DNA of 64,000 bases. Origin: Ananas comosus. Its lineage: Eukaryota > Streptophyta > Magnoliopsida > Poales > Bromeliaceae. Positions 25,829 to 38,198 of this stretch are shown one piece after another. The position numbers were made by a program, and so were the translations under genes. The notes under the pieces were generated by a model. That model was not told the DNA's origin. It worked only from the letters and a program-made list of their open reading frames with translations, and did not search any database. Each line of letters starts with the position of its first letter. Position 1 is the first letter of the stretch. The DNA lies in the NCBI RefSeq assembly GCF_001540865.1, contig NW_017893427.1:1-64000 (forward strand), in the 5' to 3' direction.

Positions 25829-26977
25829 ACCCTTGCTTATTTAATCTATGAATTTGTATGTTAAATAATTTACATACATATGAATGTGCAAAATTAAGAA
25901 TGATAACTAAAATTGGATATAAAAATTTACAATATGACATTAATATTTAAGGCATATAATGGAGAATCAACTAATTTTCATATTTGACACAAATTAGAGT
26001 AAGCACACGTTATATGAGAACATACAAACTTTTACGATTCAAAAATATATAGATGTATGGTCTTCAGAAAAAAAATTTTTGTTGCATGAAGGGAATACCT
26101 ACTCCAATAACATATAGATAAAATTATTAGTATAATGAAATGAAATATCTAATATTAGTGAATTTTTTCAGAAAATATACTAAATTTATTTAAATAAATG
26201 GACAGAGTTGGCTGAATTGTTGAAAATTGAAATTTTGAATAACTAACATGTAGAAAAAATAAACCACTCACATTTTAAGTCTTGAAACACTTCTTTAAAA
26301 ATCACATGTTTGTGCGTTTGGATAAACAAACTATCTTTATCAAAATTCGAATATTCAATTCGTGCTTTACTTCGCAATTTAGATATTGCACATTATAAAC
26401 TGAGATGACTGTAATACTCGGTTACGGTAGATATTAGCCAACATGTGATAACGATTGACCTTTGACTTTTATTTATTTGTCATAGCATTATATTAGTAGG
26501 TGTTGTTAGAAAAATTTATATTAAATCATACATGTCAATGCAGACATGTAAAGAATTTCTACCTTAGTCAACACAAGTGTAACAATTCTCTCACAAATTC
26601 ACAATATAAATCCATTTCATCAGAATCACCTTTTTGTACACTTTTTGCCAGAGAATTGTAGTACAGCCGCTCAATCTCAAACTGAACATTGTTAGAGTGC
26701 ACATACACCAAGGCTGAAGAAGATGTATATATCAGTAATTAAGAATTAAGAGAATTAAATGATTTAAACGAAAACATTAGAATAAGATATTTACACTTTT
26801 AACGTTTGCATTCTTGAATTTCAGGCCCGAGTTTTGAAATACTTTTAGGGAATCATCCGTTAGAGAAATAGTGGATTGAGTTGAAGCACATAGATTGACT
26901 TAGTTCTCCGCTTACAATCCTAAATTTATATTTTAATGTAAGTGAACAAAGGATATATTATAATATATATGATAATA
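25824..26977. other. AT-rich non-coding DNA in the Helitron body
   Basis: No gene was recognised. The part from 26600 to 26730 could hold a further decayed exon of the RPA-like gene on the minus strand, but no clear match is visible. Confidence 0.4.
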
Positions 26978-27002
26978 TAATATATATATATATATATATA
27001 TA

Positions 27003-27232
27003 GGTAGGGCTAGAATACTTGTAAAAATATCAATGGGGTGAGACTTGTGTTTTTTACCCTTGGATAGGAGAAATGTGAGTTGAGATTGATGTGTGGTAGC
27101 ATGGTAGTCGGTGGTAGGTGGCAATAGTATGTTAATCAAGGGCTTTAATATCAAAAGTAGATCCAATGCGCTTATAAAACCTAATTGCACCATTTTGATG
27201 GTCATATTGTAAAAGTATCACGCAACTCTCTA

Positions 27233-27234
<2 letters not shown>
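27003..27234. mobile_element. Small inverted-repeat element between (TA)n and (CT)n
   Basis: The left end has ATACTTGTAAAAATATCA. The right end, reversed, has ATACTTTTACAATATGACC, so the tips are imperfect inverted repeats. The element is bounded by (TA)n at 26978-27002 on the left and by a CT-rich microsatellite from about 27225 on the right. The foldback at 62866-63401 has the same arrangement. Confidence 0.45.
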
Positions 27235-27271
<37 letters not shown>

Positions 27272-27478
27272 ATAATATATATAAGATAGGTATGGTTAAC
27301 ATTACGTATTTTTGAACTCAATATTTCTGATATATCAGTGTTGATCATTATATTGTTTGCATAAAGAGAATTTGATATACTACGTACTATGCTGCCCATT
27401 ACATATACAATAATTAGTATAAGGTATTAAGAATATAAATATATCAAAGTTTGGAATAAATGAGATACCTGCAAAGTC

Positions 27479-28646
27479 CTTTTATCTGGTACCATGGCAT
27501 TTATAATTATGACAGGGCTTCATCCCTATTGCCTTATAAGTATTGAAGTTCTTCAGCAAACCTTACCCCACAATGTCTTTTGCAAAACCCAGCTTTTTGT
27601 GCTATAAGCTTTTACAGAAAAAATGACTAAATGACCAAAAATACAATTAAAAAAGGACCATTATACTTAACAAATTACTTACTTATAGATAATTTTTATA
27701 TTTTATTGATATATTAGTAAAAAAACTCAAAAACGTTAATCAGTACATTATTATATTATTTAAGATGTAGACATGAGTGTCGTATTATAAAGTTATCAGA
27801 TTGATAAATACAATATAATTTGTTTTGGATATAACTGTCAATCTAGTCATTTATTTATAATAATAAGCAGCTAATTGAAAAAAATATATAAACATTCAAA
27901 AGATATATTTATAATTATGAGCACCTACTTGTCATCCTCAAGTAGTATCGTAATCTTTTTTGTTTCTTTACCATCCTTGCAGCTTTGTTCCATTCTACTA
28001 ATTCCAGAAAGCTTCCCAATGACATCTGATAAATTAGAAAAATAAAATGTAAGAATCAATATAGTAGGTACACATATTAAAAATTGAATTTGTGAATTTT
28101 AAAAATTAAATATTTGATGCATGTAACAACTCTTACCTATTAAATATTTGTCATCAGCGACATTAGCAAGTATTTTATCAAAAGAGGTAAATATAAATTC
28201 ATACTTTGATATTGTCAAAATATCTTCCATCTCACGTACAACCGTAGAATATTAAAAATTGATTTTGTAAGGACGTACAGTGGTCCTGTAGGAGCCGCTG
28301 CTCTGCCCCACTCCAAACTGGTTGATCACATAAACTTTTCCTTCCATAAAAAAGCCTTTAAATTTGTTCAAGAAAGCTTTTCTTACCGTTGCATGTATCC
28401 TATCTCCCTATAATAGAAAATAAACATGTAGTATCTTTTAGTAAAAATAAAGTAAGCGTATGTTCAATTTGAAAATAAAAGTCGTATCTTACATTTTGAT
28501 CCGAAGGAACTAACTTTGGGCTATTCATCACTTCTGGACGATGAAATTCAGGCATAGTATATAGACAAATCACTATGACTTTGATCTTCCATTTGTCTCC
28601 AAGATGAGTGAATGTCACGCATAGAATTATACCCAAGTGCCATATC
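27479..28646 (-). pseudogene. Replication protein A 70-kDa-like gene fragment (OB folds), decayed
   Basis: The minus strand gives consecutive exons with GT-AG borders. Exon 28646-28493 has KWKIKVIVICLYTMPEF and ends SDQN. An 85-bp intron follows, then exon 28407-28137 starting GDRIHATVRKAFL with VINQFGVG. Exon 28025-27929 continues YLIDVIG across the splice. A last exon near 27590-27479 has PVIIINAM but broken frames. The order matches the first single-stranded-DNA-binding OB folds of plant RPA1-like proteins. A CAA-to-TAA change after KINF makes a stop. The 5' exon is absent. The protein would bind single-stranded DNA; in Helitrons such genes are thought to assist rolling-circle transposition. 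Confidence 0.72.
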
Positions 28647-28840
28647 CTGAGAACAATAAGACATTCAAGAAAAAATATTAATACTTGCTTCGTATTTAAA
28701 TAATAAAATAAAAATAATATGTTCTATTTTAAAGCATCAACATTTAAGAACTAAGAAAATTACAGGAGTGACAGTAGTAAAAAAAAAATTACGAAATAAA
28801 AATTACAGAAGGAGTGATTGTAGGGAAGTGGCATGCAATA
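28647..28840. other. AT-rich spacer upstream of the RPA-like fragment
   Basis: An intron-like AT-rich stretch with a 3' splice site (TTGTTCTCAG, minus strand) at its lower end. No further exon was found before the Helitron-like repeats begin. Confidence 0.4.
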
Positions 28841-31010
28841 TCTATATCTATATTACTTATAAAGGCGTGATTTTTAAATTTTTTCCTCTTTCCAAAAATG
28901 CCTCTATCATTTTTTACTAATATTTTTATGTCCAGTAATTTTCAACCAATCATTTCAAATAATTAACTAAGTAATAATTTATTCCCAAATAAAGATAAAT
29001 ATTTTCCTTCTCACTGGTAAATATCTACACCGCCTAATTCTTTCGCAACGAATATCATGAATTTTTTAAATATGCTCAACATAATTATATTGACTTGAAT
29101 AAAATCCGCCGTTGCATTATAAGTGTGATTTTTTAATAATATAGAAAGATATTAATTTTTTGCATTACATCTTATCTAATGATTGAATAAAGTATTGTTT
29201 TTTGTGACAATATTACTCCTGGCTTTATATCATATTTTTTATCTACGGTTCTCAAAGTATTTTCCTTCTCTACGGTAATGATCCGGCCACCCGCCAATTT
29301 TTTCGCAAGTAATATCCGTAAATTTCTCCAAATATCTCATAATCAACCTGAAACATTTGTAATCTAATATTATAGTAAATAGAATAGATGCCTGATGGAC
29401 ACGGTTGGGAACACTATAGAAACGCCACGTAGTAAATTTTCAACCAATCATTTCAACTAATTAACTAAGTAATAATTTGTTCCAAATAAAGATAAATATT
29501 TCCTTCTCACGGTAATATCGCACCGGCAATTTTTTGCGAACGTAATATCCTGGAATTTTCTCAATATTCTCAACTAATTATAAGATGACTTTGAAATAAA
29601 ATCCTAGGTGATTTTTAATAATATCGTAAAGATATTTATTTCTTTAAAAATTAATTTCATTTTTCCTAAAGTAGAAATCTATTATTGTGAGTTTGTAATT
29701 AGATATTCCAAATAAAAGATATAATTGTTTTCTTTTCATCCGTTATATCCGCACCGCCAATTTTGCAAAATAATATCCTGTGGAATTTCTCAAATATCTC
29801 AACATAATTATAAGTGACTTTAGAAATAAAAAATAAAAATAAATATTTTCTTTCTCACGCGTAATATCCGCACCCACAATTCTTTCGCAACGTTAATATC
29901 ATGAATTCTCAAATATCTCAAAAATTATAGGTGATTTTGAAACTTCACATAGATTATAGGTGACTTGAAATAAATCCTTCATTATAGGTGATTTTTTAAT
30001 AATATAGTAAAAGATTATTAATTTTTTTGCCATTAGATCTTAATCTAATGATTGAAATAAAGATATCTGTTTTTTTATTGACAATAATTACCGCTGGCAT
30101 TTAATCATATTTCTCATCTACGCTTTCTCAAATATTTTCCTTCTCACGCGAATATCCGCCACCGCCAATTTTTCGCAACTGTATATCGTGAACTTTCTCA
30201 AATATCTCATTAATCAAGGCCTAACATTTGAATTTAATAATATAGTAAATTAGAATTAGAGGTGATGACAACGTGGCAAGCAATATAGAAAGCCACGTTA
30301 GAAAATTGTCTCTATCTTTTTTATAATATTTTTGATGTCAGCTATTTTCACCAATCATTTACAACTAATTAACTAAGTAATTTAATTTGTTCCCAAATAA
30401 AATAAGTATTTTCCTTCTCCGGTAATATCCGCACCCGCAATTTTTGTGCAACGTAATATCCGTGAATTTCAAATATCTTAACATATTAAAGTGCACTTTG
30501 AAATAAAATCCTAGGTGATTTTTAATAATCGTAAAAGATATATTTCTTGAAAAAATTTAATTTATTTTTTCCTAAGTAGAAAATCTATATTTGACGTTGT
30601 AATAATTTTGCCCAAAGAAAGATAAATATCTTTCTTTTCATTGCGTTATATCGCAATCGCACTTCTTTCGCAACATAATATCCGTGAATTTCTCATAATA
30701 TCTCAACATAATTATAATGACTTGAAATAAAAAATAAAGATAAATATTTTTTTTTTCACGCTAATATCAGGCAACCCGCAATTCTTTCGCAATGAGTAAT
30801 ATCCATTGAATTTCTCAAATATCTCAACATAATTATGAGCGTCATTTTGAAATTCACATGGAATTATATGTGACTTTGAAAATAAAATTCCCTTCATTAT
30901 AAGCTGTGATTTTTGAATAATATAGTAAAGAGATATATTTTCTTAAAAATCTAATTTTATTTTATTCTAAAGTAGTAACTTCGACATAGAGTTCATAAAG
31001 TGTTCTAAAT
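28841..31010 (+). repeat. Helitron-like zone of degenerate tandem repeats
   Basis: It begins TCTATATCTATATTACTTAT followed by AAAGGCGTG, the pattern of a plant Helitron 5' end, after an A. Inside, a module recurs many times: CACGGTAATATCCGCACCG, then CAATTTTTTCGCAACG, then ATATC..GAATTTCTCAAATATCTCAAC, then AATTATAAGTGACTTTGAAA. A larger unit of about 0.9 kb begins with TTTTCAACCAATCATTTCAA near 29430 and 30335. Copies differ mainly by one-base indels. No coding potential is seen. Confidence 0.6.
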
Positions 31011-32971
31011 TAGTATAGTAATAGAAGATACGATTTGCCGTTGGAATAACACACATTTCCCAAAAGGCTAAAATACAAATAGATCGCCAAAAATATTCAT
31101 TTTTTATTTTATATACTTTAATTTTAAAAAACTATATTCTATCCCATCCAAAATTTAAAAATTATAGTATTTAACTTTGCATGCTTAAATATTTATGAAT
31201 ATTCTGGAATATATATTATATTATAAATAACAACGGGGAACTAATCGATGCTACCCCACTTTTTAGCACCTTATAAGAATACCCCAAGCAACACTAATTT
31301 GTAACGAGTTAGAAAATTTCTTCCTAGAGTTAACCTAATAGAGAGAGAAATAAATATATTGTATACATTCCCTACTCACTTCTATGATGGCGTGTTAGTG
31401 GTTTCGTATTTTATTTGTTCACCCGGAATCGAAATTCAGAATAGAGCGAATCGTTTATGCAGGGTTTGATAGCTAGCAGTTCCATTCCATTCAGATTTCC
31501 GATTCCGATTCCAAGTGATACTGAAAAAATCCCCAAGTCACTCTTTTTTCAATTCGGCCTAGGGAGGCGAATTTGGGCTTGTTTGCGCCAAGGTGGAATT
31601 GGAATGGATAATGGAGATGGGAATGAATCTGAAATGGTAAATTGAAATGGCCACTTCCCAAACTTTGGTTTATTGTGGGCATGAAAATTGCGAATGAGAT
31701 TATTTCAAATTTCATTATTTCTTCGTATAAACTAAAAAAACTTTAGGATATGTATAATACAAATTTGCTACTCAAAATATAAATTTATATTATTAAATTT
31801 AGGAAAAATATAATTACTTATTCTCTAGTAAGTTTTCCAAAAAAAAAATCAAATTTATTTTTTAAAAACTTTTATTTGATGTGGTAGGATAGGCGTTTTG
31901 AGAGATGATAGATTTTTTTTTTTTTTTTTTTTTGATGAGAAAGCGTGTTAAAAAGAATGAGTTGTGAGGATAGTCACATGGGCTTCGAAAACTTAGTGGC
32001 GCTTCCGAATGAAATCTCAATCCGGGCTAGCAAGGCGGAATCAAAGTTGAAGCTAATGGCTATTCTATTCCAGTCCGGAATAGGAACCAAACCGATTAAT
32101 GCAACCAAATAAATTTAACGGATTTGATCAAACGGATTCCCATTCATAACTCAAAATGGATGAACCAAAACAAGCCCTGAAAGTTGAATTGGAGGAATGG
32201 ATATTTATTCGAATTAAATTTATTTTTTTTTAACTTTTTTAATTAGAATATGAGTTTAAATTTAAGAATATTAAATTTTAAAATTTTAAATTTTAATTTG
32301 AACTTGATAAAAAAAAAATAAATATTAAAATTTAAATCAAATATTCTCGAATACTAACTTATGAATTTAAATTTAAATTTAAATTTAATTATATAAAGTT
32401 TATTTTCAATTTTTATTTAAAACTTAAATTAAATTATAGATTCAAATTAAAATTTAAATTTGAATTTTAAGTTTGATTTGAATAATCGAAAAATTTACTT
32501 TTATATTTGATATCACTCAATGTCAAAGTTTAAAAATTTTTTTATTTTTTAAATAGCATGTAAATTTTACATTTATTTCAAAATTTTGTAGTAATTTTAA
32601 TATTTAATTTTTAATTTGAATTAAATTAATTATATTATAAAGATTAAATTAATGATATTAATTTTATTACTTTTTTTACATTACCTACCAAACACCGAAT
32701 AAATGGGATGATTTATTCGATTCGATTCAGGTGATAACCGAATAGAATTAGTAATGAGTCATTCGATCCGATTCCAGGTCTATTGATTTGATTGCCGATT
32801 ACTGAATTCCGATTCGGCCACGTTCGAACCAAACGCCTCTAAAGGGTATATGAGTATCTCAGTAGATTATTCATTTTACAACAGAATTATGTTATGAAAT
32901 AGTAATTATAAAATAACAGTGGGTGTTAATAATACAATTTTAAAACGTCTATAGAGATTTTAAGGAGGTCC
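31011..32971. other. AT-rich non-coding DNA with probable nested TIR elements
   Basis: No gene is visible. GGGCTTGTTTG near 31576 and its reverse CAAAACAAGCCC near 32167 face each other, followed inward by related GGAATGGAT.../ATCCATT... tracts. This suggests an element of about 0.6 kb. A second facing pair may be TTTGTTCACCCGGAATCG near 31416 and CGTTCGAACCAAACGCC near 32821. A T run of 21 lies at 31913-31933. Confidence 0.35.
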
Positions 32972-33192
32972 GTTACTATACTACGATAAGTATCAATCTC
33001 GTGTACTAACGAGTTTTCTGACGTTAATTCTACTTTTTTGATCATTTTACCTGTTAGATTATGCTATTCACCCAACTACTTACTCAAATCCTAGGGGCAC
33101 TATCATTCTAAAAAAAATCTACACACTATTTATCCAATGGCCGAAACTCGATAGTACAACGAGGCTTAGTAATTTAATCGATAATAAATAGC
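32972..33192. mobile_element. Foldback element, same family as 63499-63739
   Basis: The left end is TTACTATACTACGATAAGTA and the right end reversed is GCTATTTATTATCGATTAAA. The inside runs ACGAGTTTTCTGACG, CTCAAATCCTAGGGG and CCAATGGCCGAAACTCGAT. The copy at 63499-63739 has the same order of blocks (TCGAGTTTTCTACC, CTCAATCCTAGAGG, CAACGGCCGAAAACTTGAT). No coding. Confidence 0.6.
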
Positions 33193-33298
33193 ATAATTTG
33201 TTTTTTTAGATATAAAAAAGGAAGAGGATTAAAAGAGCATTTTATAAGAGAAGTGTTTCAGCTATTTTAGCCATTTTCAAAACCTAGTCTTTAAATAT

Positions 33299-36200
33299 AG
33301 GGTAAATTCAAATACCATCCTTGTTTGGTTTACACTTTTCATTTGTAGTACCCTGTAGTTTAAAGTGTTAATCAATTTATAAACCCTGTCAGTTTCATTT
33401 TCTCTCTTTTCTTTAGCTTCTCCGTTATATTTCGTTAAATATGTATACAAAAAACATTCAGATACGCGCACCCATGAGGTTATCGAATATCACTTTTAGT
33501 ATTCTTTTTAGTTCACTTATTTAATGAAAAAAAAAATTAGTGAAAAGGGATAATAAAAGAAAAAATGAAACACGGATACTAAATTGTCACGCCGGGGCCG
33601 TTTTAAAAGCTTTTTGGAAAACAGATTGCGAAAGGTGCTTATTTTTTTTTTTTTTTCAAACCTGCCCACGTTGAGTACAGACCCGCCAACAAATCAAAGT
33701 TCCTCTGTCCACTCGGCAGAGTCTCCTTTTGTATTGGCGGCCGTACCACGGATACAACATGGGCTCTCAACCACAACCTACATATTACCAATCAACAACC
33801 AGAAGCATATATGACATTTCACATCAGGTAACAATCCTTAGAATGAATGGCATGCCTTCTACACTCGCTTAGGCGCTGGATGATGCCAATGCACGATACA
33901 ACCCAACATCCTATTTAAAATGCTCCCCACACAGGAAGCTTTTATTTTTGAATCTAATTCATTCATCATGAAAAATCATCGAAAACCTTTTTAAAACTGT
34001 TCCCACACGGAAACTCTATTTTGAAAACACGCTACCTCGAGGGTAGAAATCCACAAGGATAAAATCTAATACTGAAACCAAGCGAATCCAAAACCACATA
34101 TCTGAACAACTCCAATCTCATACATACGAGGAAACCAACTCATCAACCAATCATAGATCAGGCTAATCATGATAACGGAAATCGACAACTATCAAAATCT
34201 ATACGACCAGTTTATTTAATGAATACTAAGCGGGCGAAGAAATACAACCAGTGGCGAGCTATACAAGACTAGCATAGATCGTCCTCGTCGAGCCAAAAAT
34301 CCAACTCCTCGCTATGTCACCTGGAGGGGCGGAAAAGGGGGTGAGAAACCGGGGAACCAGTGGGGTTTTTCGTGCATGGTATGACAGAGCCAGCGAAGGC
34401 AAGCGCGTAGATCACCGGAACCAAAAAAGAGAGTGAGATAGAAATAAATATCAGAGTTTGCATATAAAAAGTTCTACGAGTGCCCTGACAGAAGCAGATA
34501 AATGAGAAGCATAAAAACGTGTTACTGTATGAGACTAACAATGCAAAGAACTGCCTCAAAGTAGCTGAACACGAAACTGTAGCCCAATCGTGGTGCTGCG
34601 TGGTGATGAGTGCCGGAGACCTCAAGCGCTGCCTGTCACTAACTGCACCGACCTGATCCATCCGCCCAACAGGACGACCCATCTGGATAAGTACACCTCC
34701 GATCGGTGGCCAAACCGATCCGGTGTCATGAATACCCCCAAGTGCCGTGACTAAGTCATGCTGGTATGCTCAAACAAAAACGAACCCGGCTAAAGCCGGT
34801 GCCTAGGCCGAAGCCAACAATGAGGGCGTACAATGCCAAACTAAAATAGATACTAGGGCGTACAACGCCGAACCTCGATCAACCAGATCGAAACACACGA
34901 CAAGAGAGTCGATGTGTTGCCTGGACCCAAGGTCCACAGATATACTAGAATACAAATGCAACTTGCTCTACATGTCTATCAACCACTAACCACATGCAAT
35001 CAACGAAATAGGATAACCAAACGATAACCGAACAACTGACATGTAGAGCTAAAATACTGGAATAGAAAAACAGGAGAAGGAAGTGAAACGCTCTCACCAA
35101 CTACCAGCTCGAAGCACCCACCTGTCACTGTCGCGTCGGAACACTGGGTACGCACGAGTCGACCGGACCTAAGAAGATCCACCAAGTCAGTATCCAATCC
35201 ACTAACCCAAAGCACGAGACTCACAAACCCCCACACAAGATCCCTAAATCGGTTTCCTAAAACCGATCCCCGTAACTCACCGGAAGTCCCGAAAACCACA
35301 CCGGGACGCCGTCGGGACCCACTAAGTGTCCCGAACTCACCGACTCGTACCACGAGTCACCCGCTGCCCCAAAACATTCCAATTTGGATGCCTTGGGAAC
35401 GAACACGAGGTAACACAACAATACGATCATCGCCGGATAATCGTACGAATCCGGGTTCCCGGAAGTGTCTATTTCGACACCGGAACCCTCCGTCGCTCAC
35501 CTATCATCATCAAACCTACAAAATAATGATGGTGACCAGCCAACAAGGCTCAGCGACAAAACACAGAGCAAACAAACACCGTCGAAAAGAATCCGAACCA
35601 AAATCGCGTTTTTTCGACGAATTTCGTCGAAAAACGCACCGAAATCGACCTTTCGATTTCCGCGGGAGCTAACGGATCATGGACAATCAGTCCAGAGGTC
35701 AAACACACTTCACACGCTGACCACAGTAGCCACACAATGCACAATTGCATAAAAGCCCCTCAATTTACATAAAATCTCATCATTTTATGTAATTTGAGCG
35801 ATCAAGCGGCTCGTTCACGCAAACCGAGGACTTTCGAAGTCGGCAGGGACACGTACAGACAGGTCTCGACGTACCGGAGTCTGTGCTCACGATCCGGAGT
35901 ACAGCGGCTCGCTGTGGGAAGAACGGGAGCAACCCGAAGGTTCAGCGAATAGCGCGCAGTCAGGGAAGATCGCGCCGAACAGAACTAACTGGACACTTAT
36001 GATCTAAGGGAAGGTGAGCATTGTGATCAGCACTGACCAGCGGTCACCGTGCTCACCTCCGGAGGCATCGGAACAGCCTCGGATCGCCGAAAAAACAAGC
36101 ACAAACCCGAAACAGCAGCCAAAAAGGCTGAAACGGAGCGACATCGCCAAAACAGCAGAAAGGGGCCTTCCCGACAGAAACCAAGGTGAGCACGATGATC

Positions 36201-37863
36201 AGAAACTTTCCAGGATCATCGTGCTCCCTTCCGTAGAGATCGGGGAAGCTCGGGAAGCCCAGAACAAGAAACCCACTCAAATAAGCCCTATTTCGGGCTT
36301 GGCCGGAGCAACCTTGCTCCGGCCGGCCTCCGGCGGCACGGCGGCGCGCGCGGGGCCTTGAGTCGGGTGAGGGGGAGGTGAGGAACTCCGTGCTCACCTC
36401 GGTTGGCGACGAGAAGCGGTAGTGGCAGCGGCGGAGCAAGCTCGGCCCGCAAGAGATAGGGCACGGACTCCAAGAAGGCTGCGGCCACGGCGGCGACTGG
36501 GGAAGGTCGGGGACGACGACTGCGGGTCCCCAGAGGCCGGAGGAGGAGGAAGGAGGCGGCCTCGAGCGGCGGCGGCGTGGGGAAGTGGTCGCAAACAAGA
36601 TAGGCCTGGGCTCGGGCTGGGGCGGCCGCGGCTGGCCGAGGCGGCGAAGGCGGCGCGCCGAGGCGGCGGCGACCGGCGGGAAGGGGCGCCCGGGCATGGA
36701 GGGTGTCGGCGGGAGGGTTTCCAGGCGGCGGCGGTGCAGGAGGGAGTCCCGAGTGGGTCACGGCCAGGGCTCGGTTTGGGCTGGCAGATGTGGCCCGGGG
36801 CGGCAGCGGCGGCGCAGGCGACGGCGGCGGTCGGCAGGGAAGGTCACCGGAGCACGGGGCGACACCGAGGGAGGGTCCGAAGGTGGCGGCAGTCTCGAGC
36901 CTCCACACAACCCGAGAGGAGAGGGAAAGAGAGAAAGAGAGGGAAGAAGATGGAGAGTGGTGGCTGCCGCGTGGTTGGCCGGCCGGGGCTCGATCGGCGG
37001 CGGCCAGGGCACGCGCAGCAAGTGCAGGGAAGAGGTAGGAGGCGGCTAGGGGGCTAGGGCAAGGCTAGGGTTAGGGTTGAGTGGCTCCAAACCCTAAAGA
37101 GCCTATAAAAGTAAGGTGCAACATGCAAAAAGGTCTCCCAAACATCAGAATTATAATCCGAGTCCCTCACAGTACGACTAAAACGCATGAACGCCCCTCC
37201 ACGTACGATCTCACGCAAAACGGTACATAAAATATCGCGACTTTTGCGAAAATACCGTTTTGCCACTACCGACCTCTTCTCGATCAACGCGCGATCTTCG
37301 CAGATCCGTCCGTCAGATTCGCGAACGGATCACACCAGTGCGATCAGCACCTCGGAGGCAACAAAGCTACAATTTCGTTTCATCTTGATCGACTACGGAT
37401 TCACAACAAAATCCAACCTTCTTCGAATAGAAGGAAACACACACATAAATACATATAAAACATGTATTTTTGGATTTTCTCGAAATCCGTGCGTCAAACT
37501 CAAAATCCGTCAGCGTCATTAGTTCCAGAACAGCTGACCCGGTCGAAACGAGCTATTGGACTGCTTTGAACAGAGTCCGATACGAGCCAGAAGCCAACTT
37601 CTCACCGCGGCTTCTCCGGAAAATTGAGTTACTATTCACTTTAAGTGAAACTTGGAAATCCCGTAGAATTTCCGTTTTAACTCGTTTTCGCCCGAAACTT
37701 GACGAGTGCTTTTGTAATTAATTTACACACAAAAACATCGTCAACTGAGAGTTTAGCTACACTGCAAAAATCTCAGTCCTTACATAAATTGATACACTTT
37801 AAACCACAGGGTATTAAAATGAGAAAGTACGAAATCACAAGGATGGTGTTTGAAGTTTTTCCC
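33299..37863. mobile_element. MITE with about 80-bp inverted ends, split by family X
   Basis: The left arm (33299-33584) starts AGGGTAAATTCAAATACC. The right arm (37790-37863), reversed, starts AGGGAAAAACTTCAAACACC. Both continue CATCCTTGT and later TACCCTGT.GTTTAAAGTG, so the arms pair for about 80 bases with roughly three quarters identity. TTAAATAT flanks both sides (8 bp). Without the inserted LTR the unit would be about 360 bp. Long inverted ends and an 8-9 bp duplication fit a Mutator- or hAT-derived MITE. Confidence 0.65.
33585..37784 (-). mobile_element. Solo LTR, family X (4.2 kb), TSD TAAAT
   Basis: It begins TGTCACGCCGGGGCC and ends CTCAGTCCTTACA, with a perfect 5-bp duplication TAAAT at 33580-33584 and 37785-37789. 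Further copies are at 7852-9168 and 44917-51415. The minus orientation follows from the shared GGCGTGACA end of family Y. A TATAAAAG motif lies near 37102-37108 on the plus strand; a clear TATA box in the opposite-strand copy is TGTATATATAGCC near 45589. Next to it is a GC-rich leader (about 36290-37060) full of Ala/Arg/Gly-type open frames on both strands. These frames follow base composition and carry no domain. No internal region remains. Confidence 0.9.
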
Positions 37864-38198
37864 TTTAAATATGAAGTCATGTTTTGGATTAAATAAGAAT
37901 ATCAACCAAATTTTAATACTTGGAGGAAAATTATACTTTGTTTGAATATATATACTAAAAAAATAAGTCAAGTTCTCTATTCAATTCTACAGAAGAAGAG
38001 AAGATAATTAGCCAAGCAACAAGCCTGTAGGATAAGCTTCAAGCCAATGCTAATCTTTAATTTTCATACTTTTTGAAAGACCAATCGAAATCTCCCAACA
38101 TTGTCTTTAATGAATACCACCCATTTACAAATGGAAGCAAAATCTGACCACTATGGTGTCGAGGGAAAAAGGCTATGACAACAGTAAATTTTTTAAAA
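37864..38198. other. AT-rich non-coding spacer
   Basis: Between the MITE's right flank (TTTAAATAT) and the next foldback. Nothing recognisable. Confidence 0.5.

Larger units (their letters stand above)
25551..28838 (-). mobile_element. Helitron 3' part with an RPA-like gene (5' end not found)
   Basis: Read on the minus strand, the right-hand DNA ends CCGTGC, a short loop, ACGG, then TGTCAAATACTAGT, with T as the next base. This is the plant Helitron 3' pattern: a GC-rich hairpin, then CTAGT, inserted between A and T. Here the hairpin stem is imperfect. A decayed replication-protein-A-like gene lies upstream in the same orientation. Plant Helitrons commonly carry such genes beside their Rep/helicase gene. 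The Rep/helicase part is not visible. The left limit is uncertain because other Helitron-like repeats start at 28841. Confidence 0.55.

Noticed and set aside
25725..25940. 71-codon minus frame with a long Phe run
   Set aside because: The Phe run is the 52-base poly(A) tract read in reverse.
28841..31010. Centromeric or CRISPR-type array
   Set aside because: Module spacing is irregular and the array opens with a Helitron-like end, so a transposon-internal repeat explains it better.
36053..37057. Several 100-214 codon frames on both strands
   Set aside because: This is the same GC-rich X leader. Overlapping frames on both strands and poor agreement with the copy at 7852-8450 show compositional openness, not genes.
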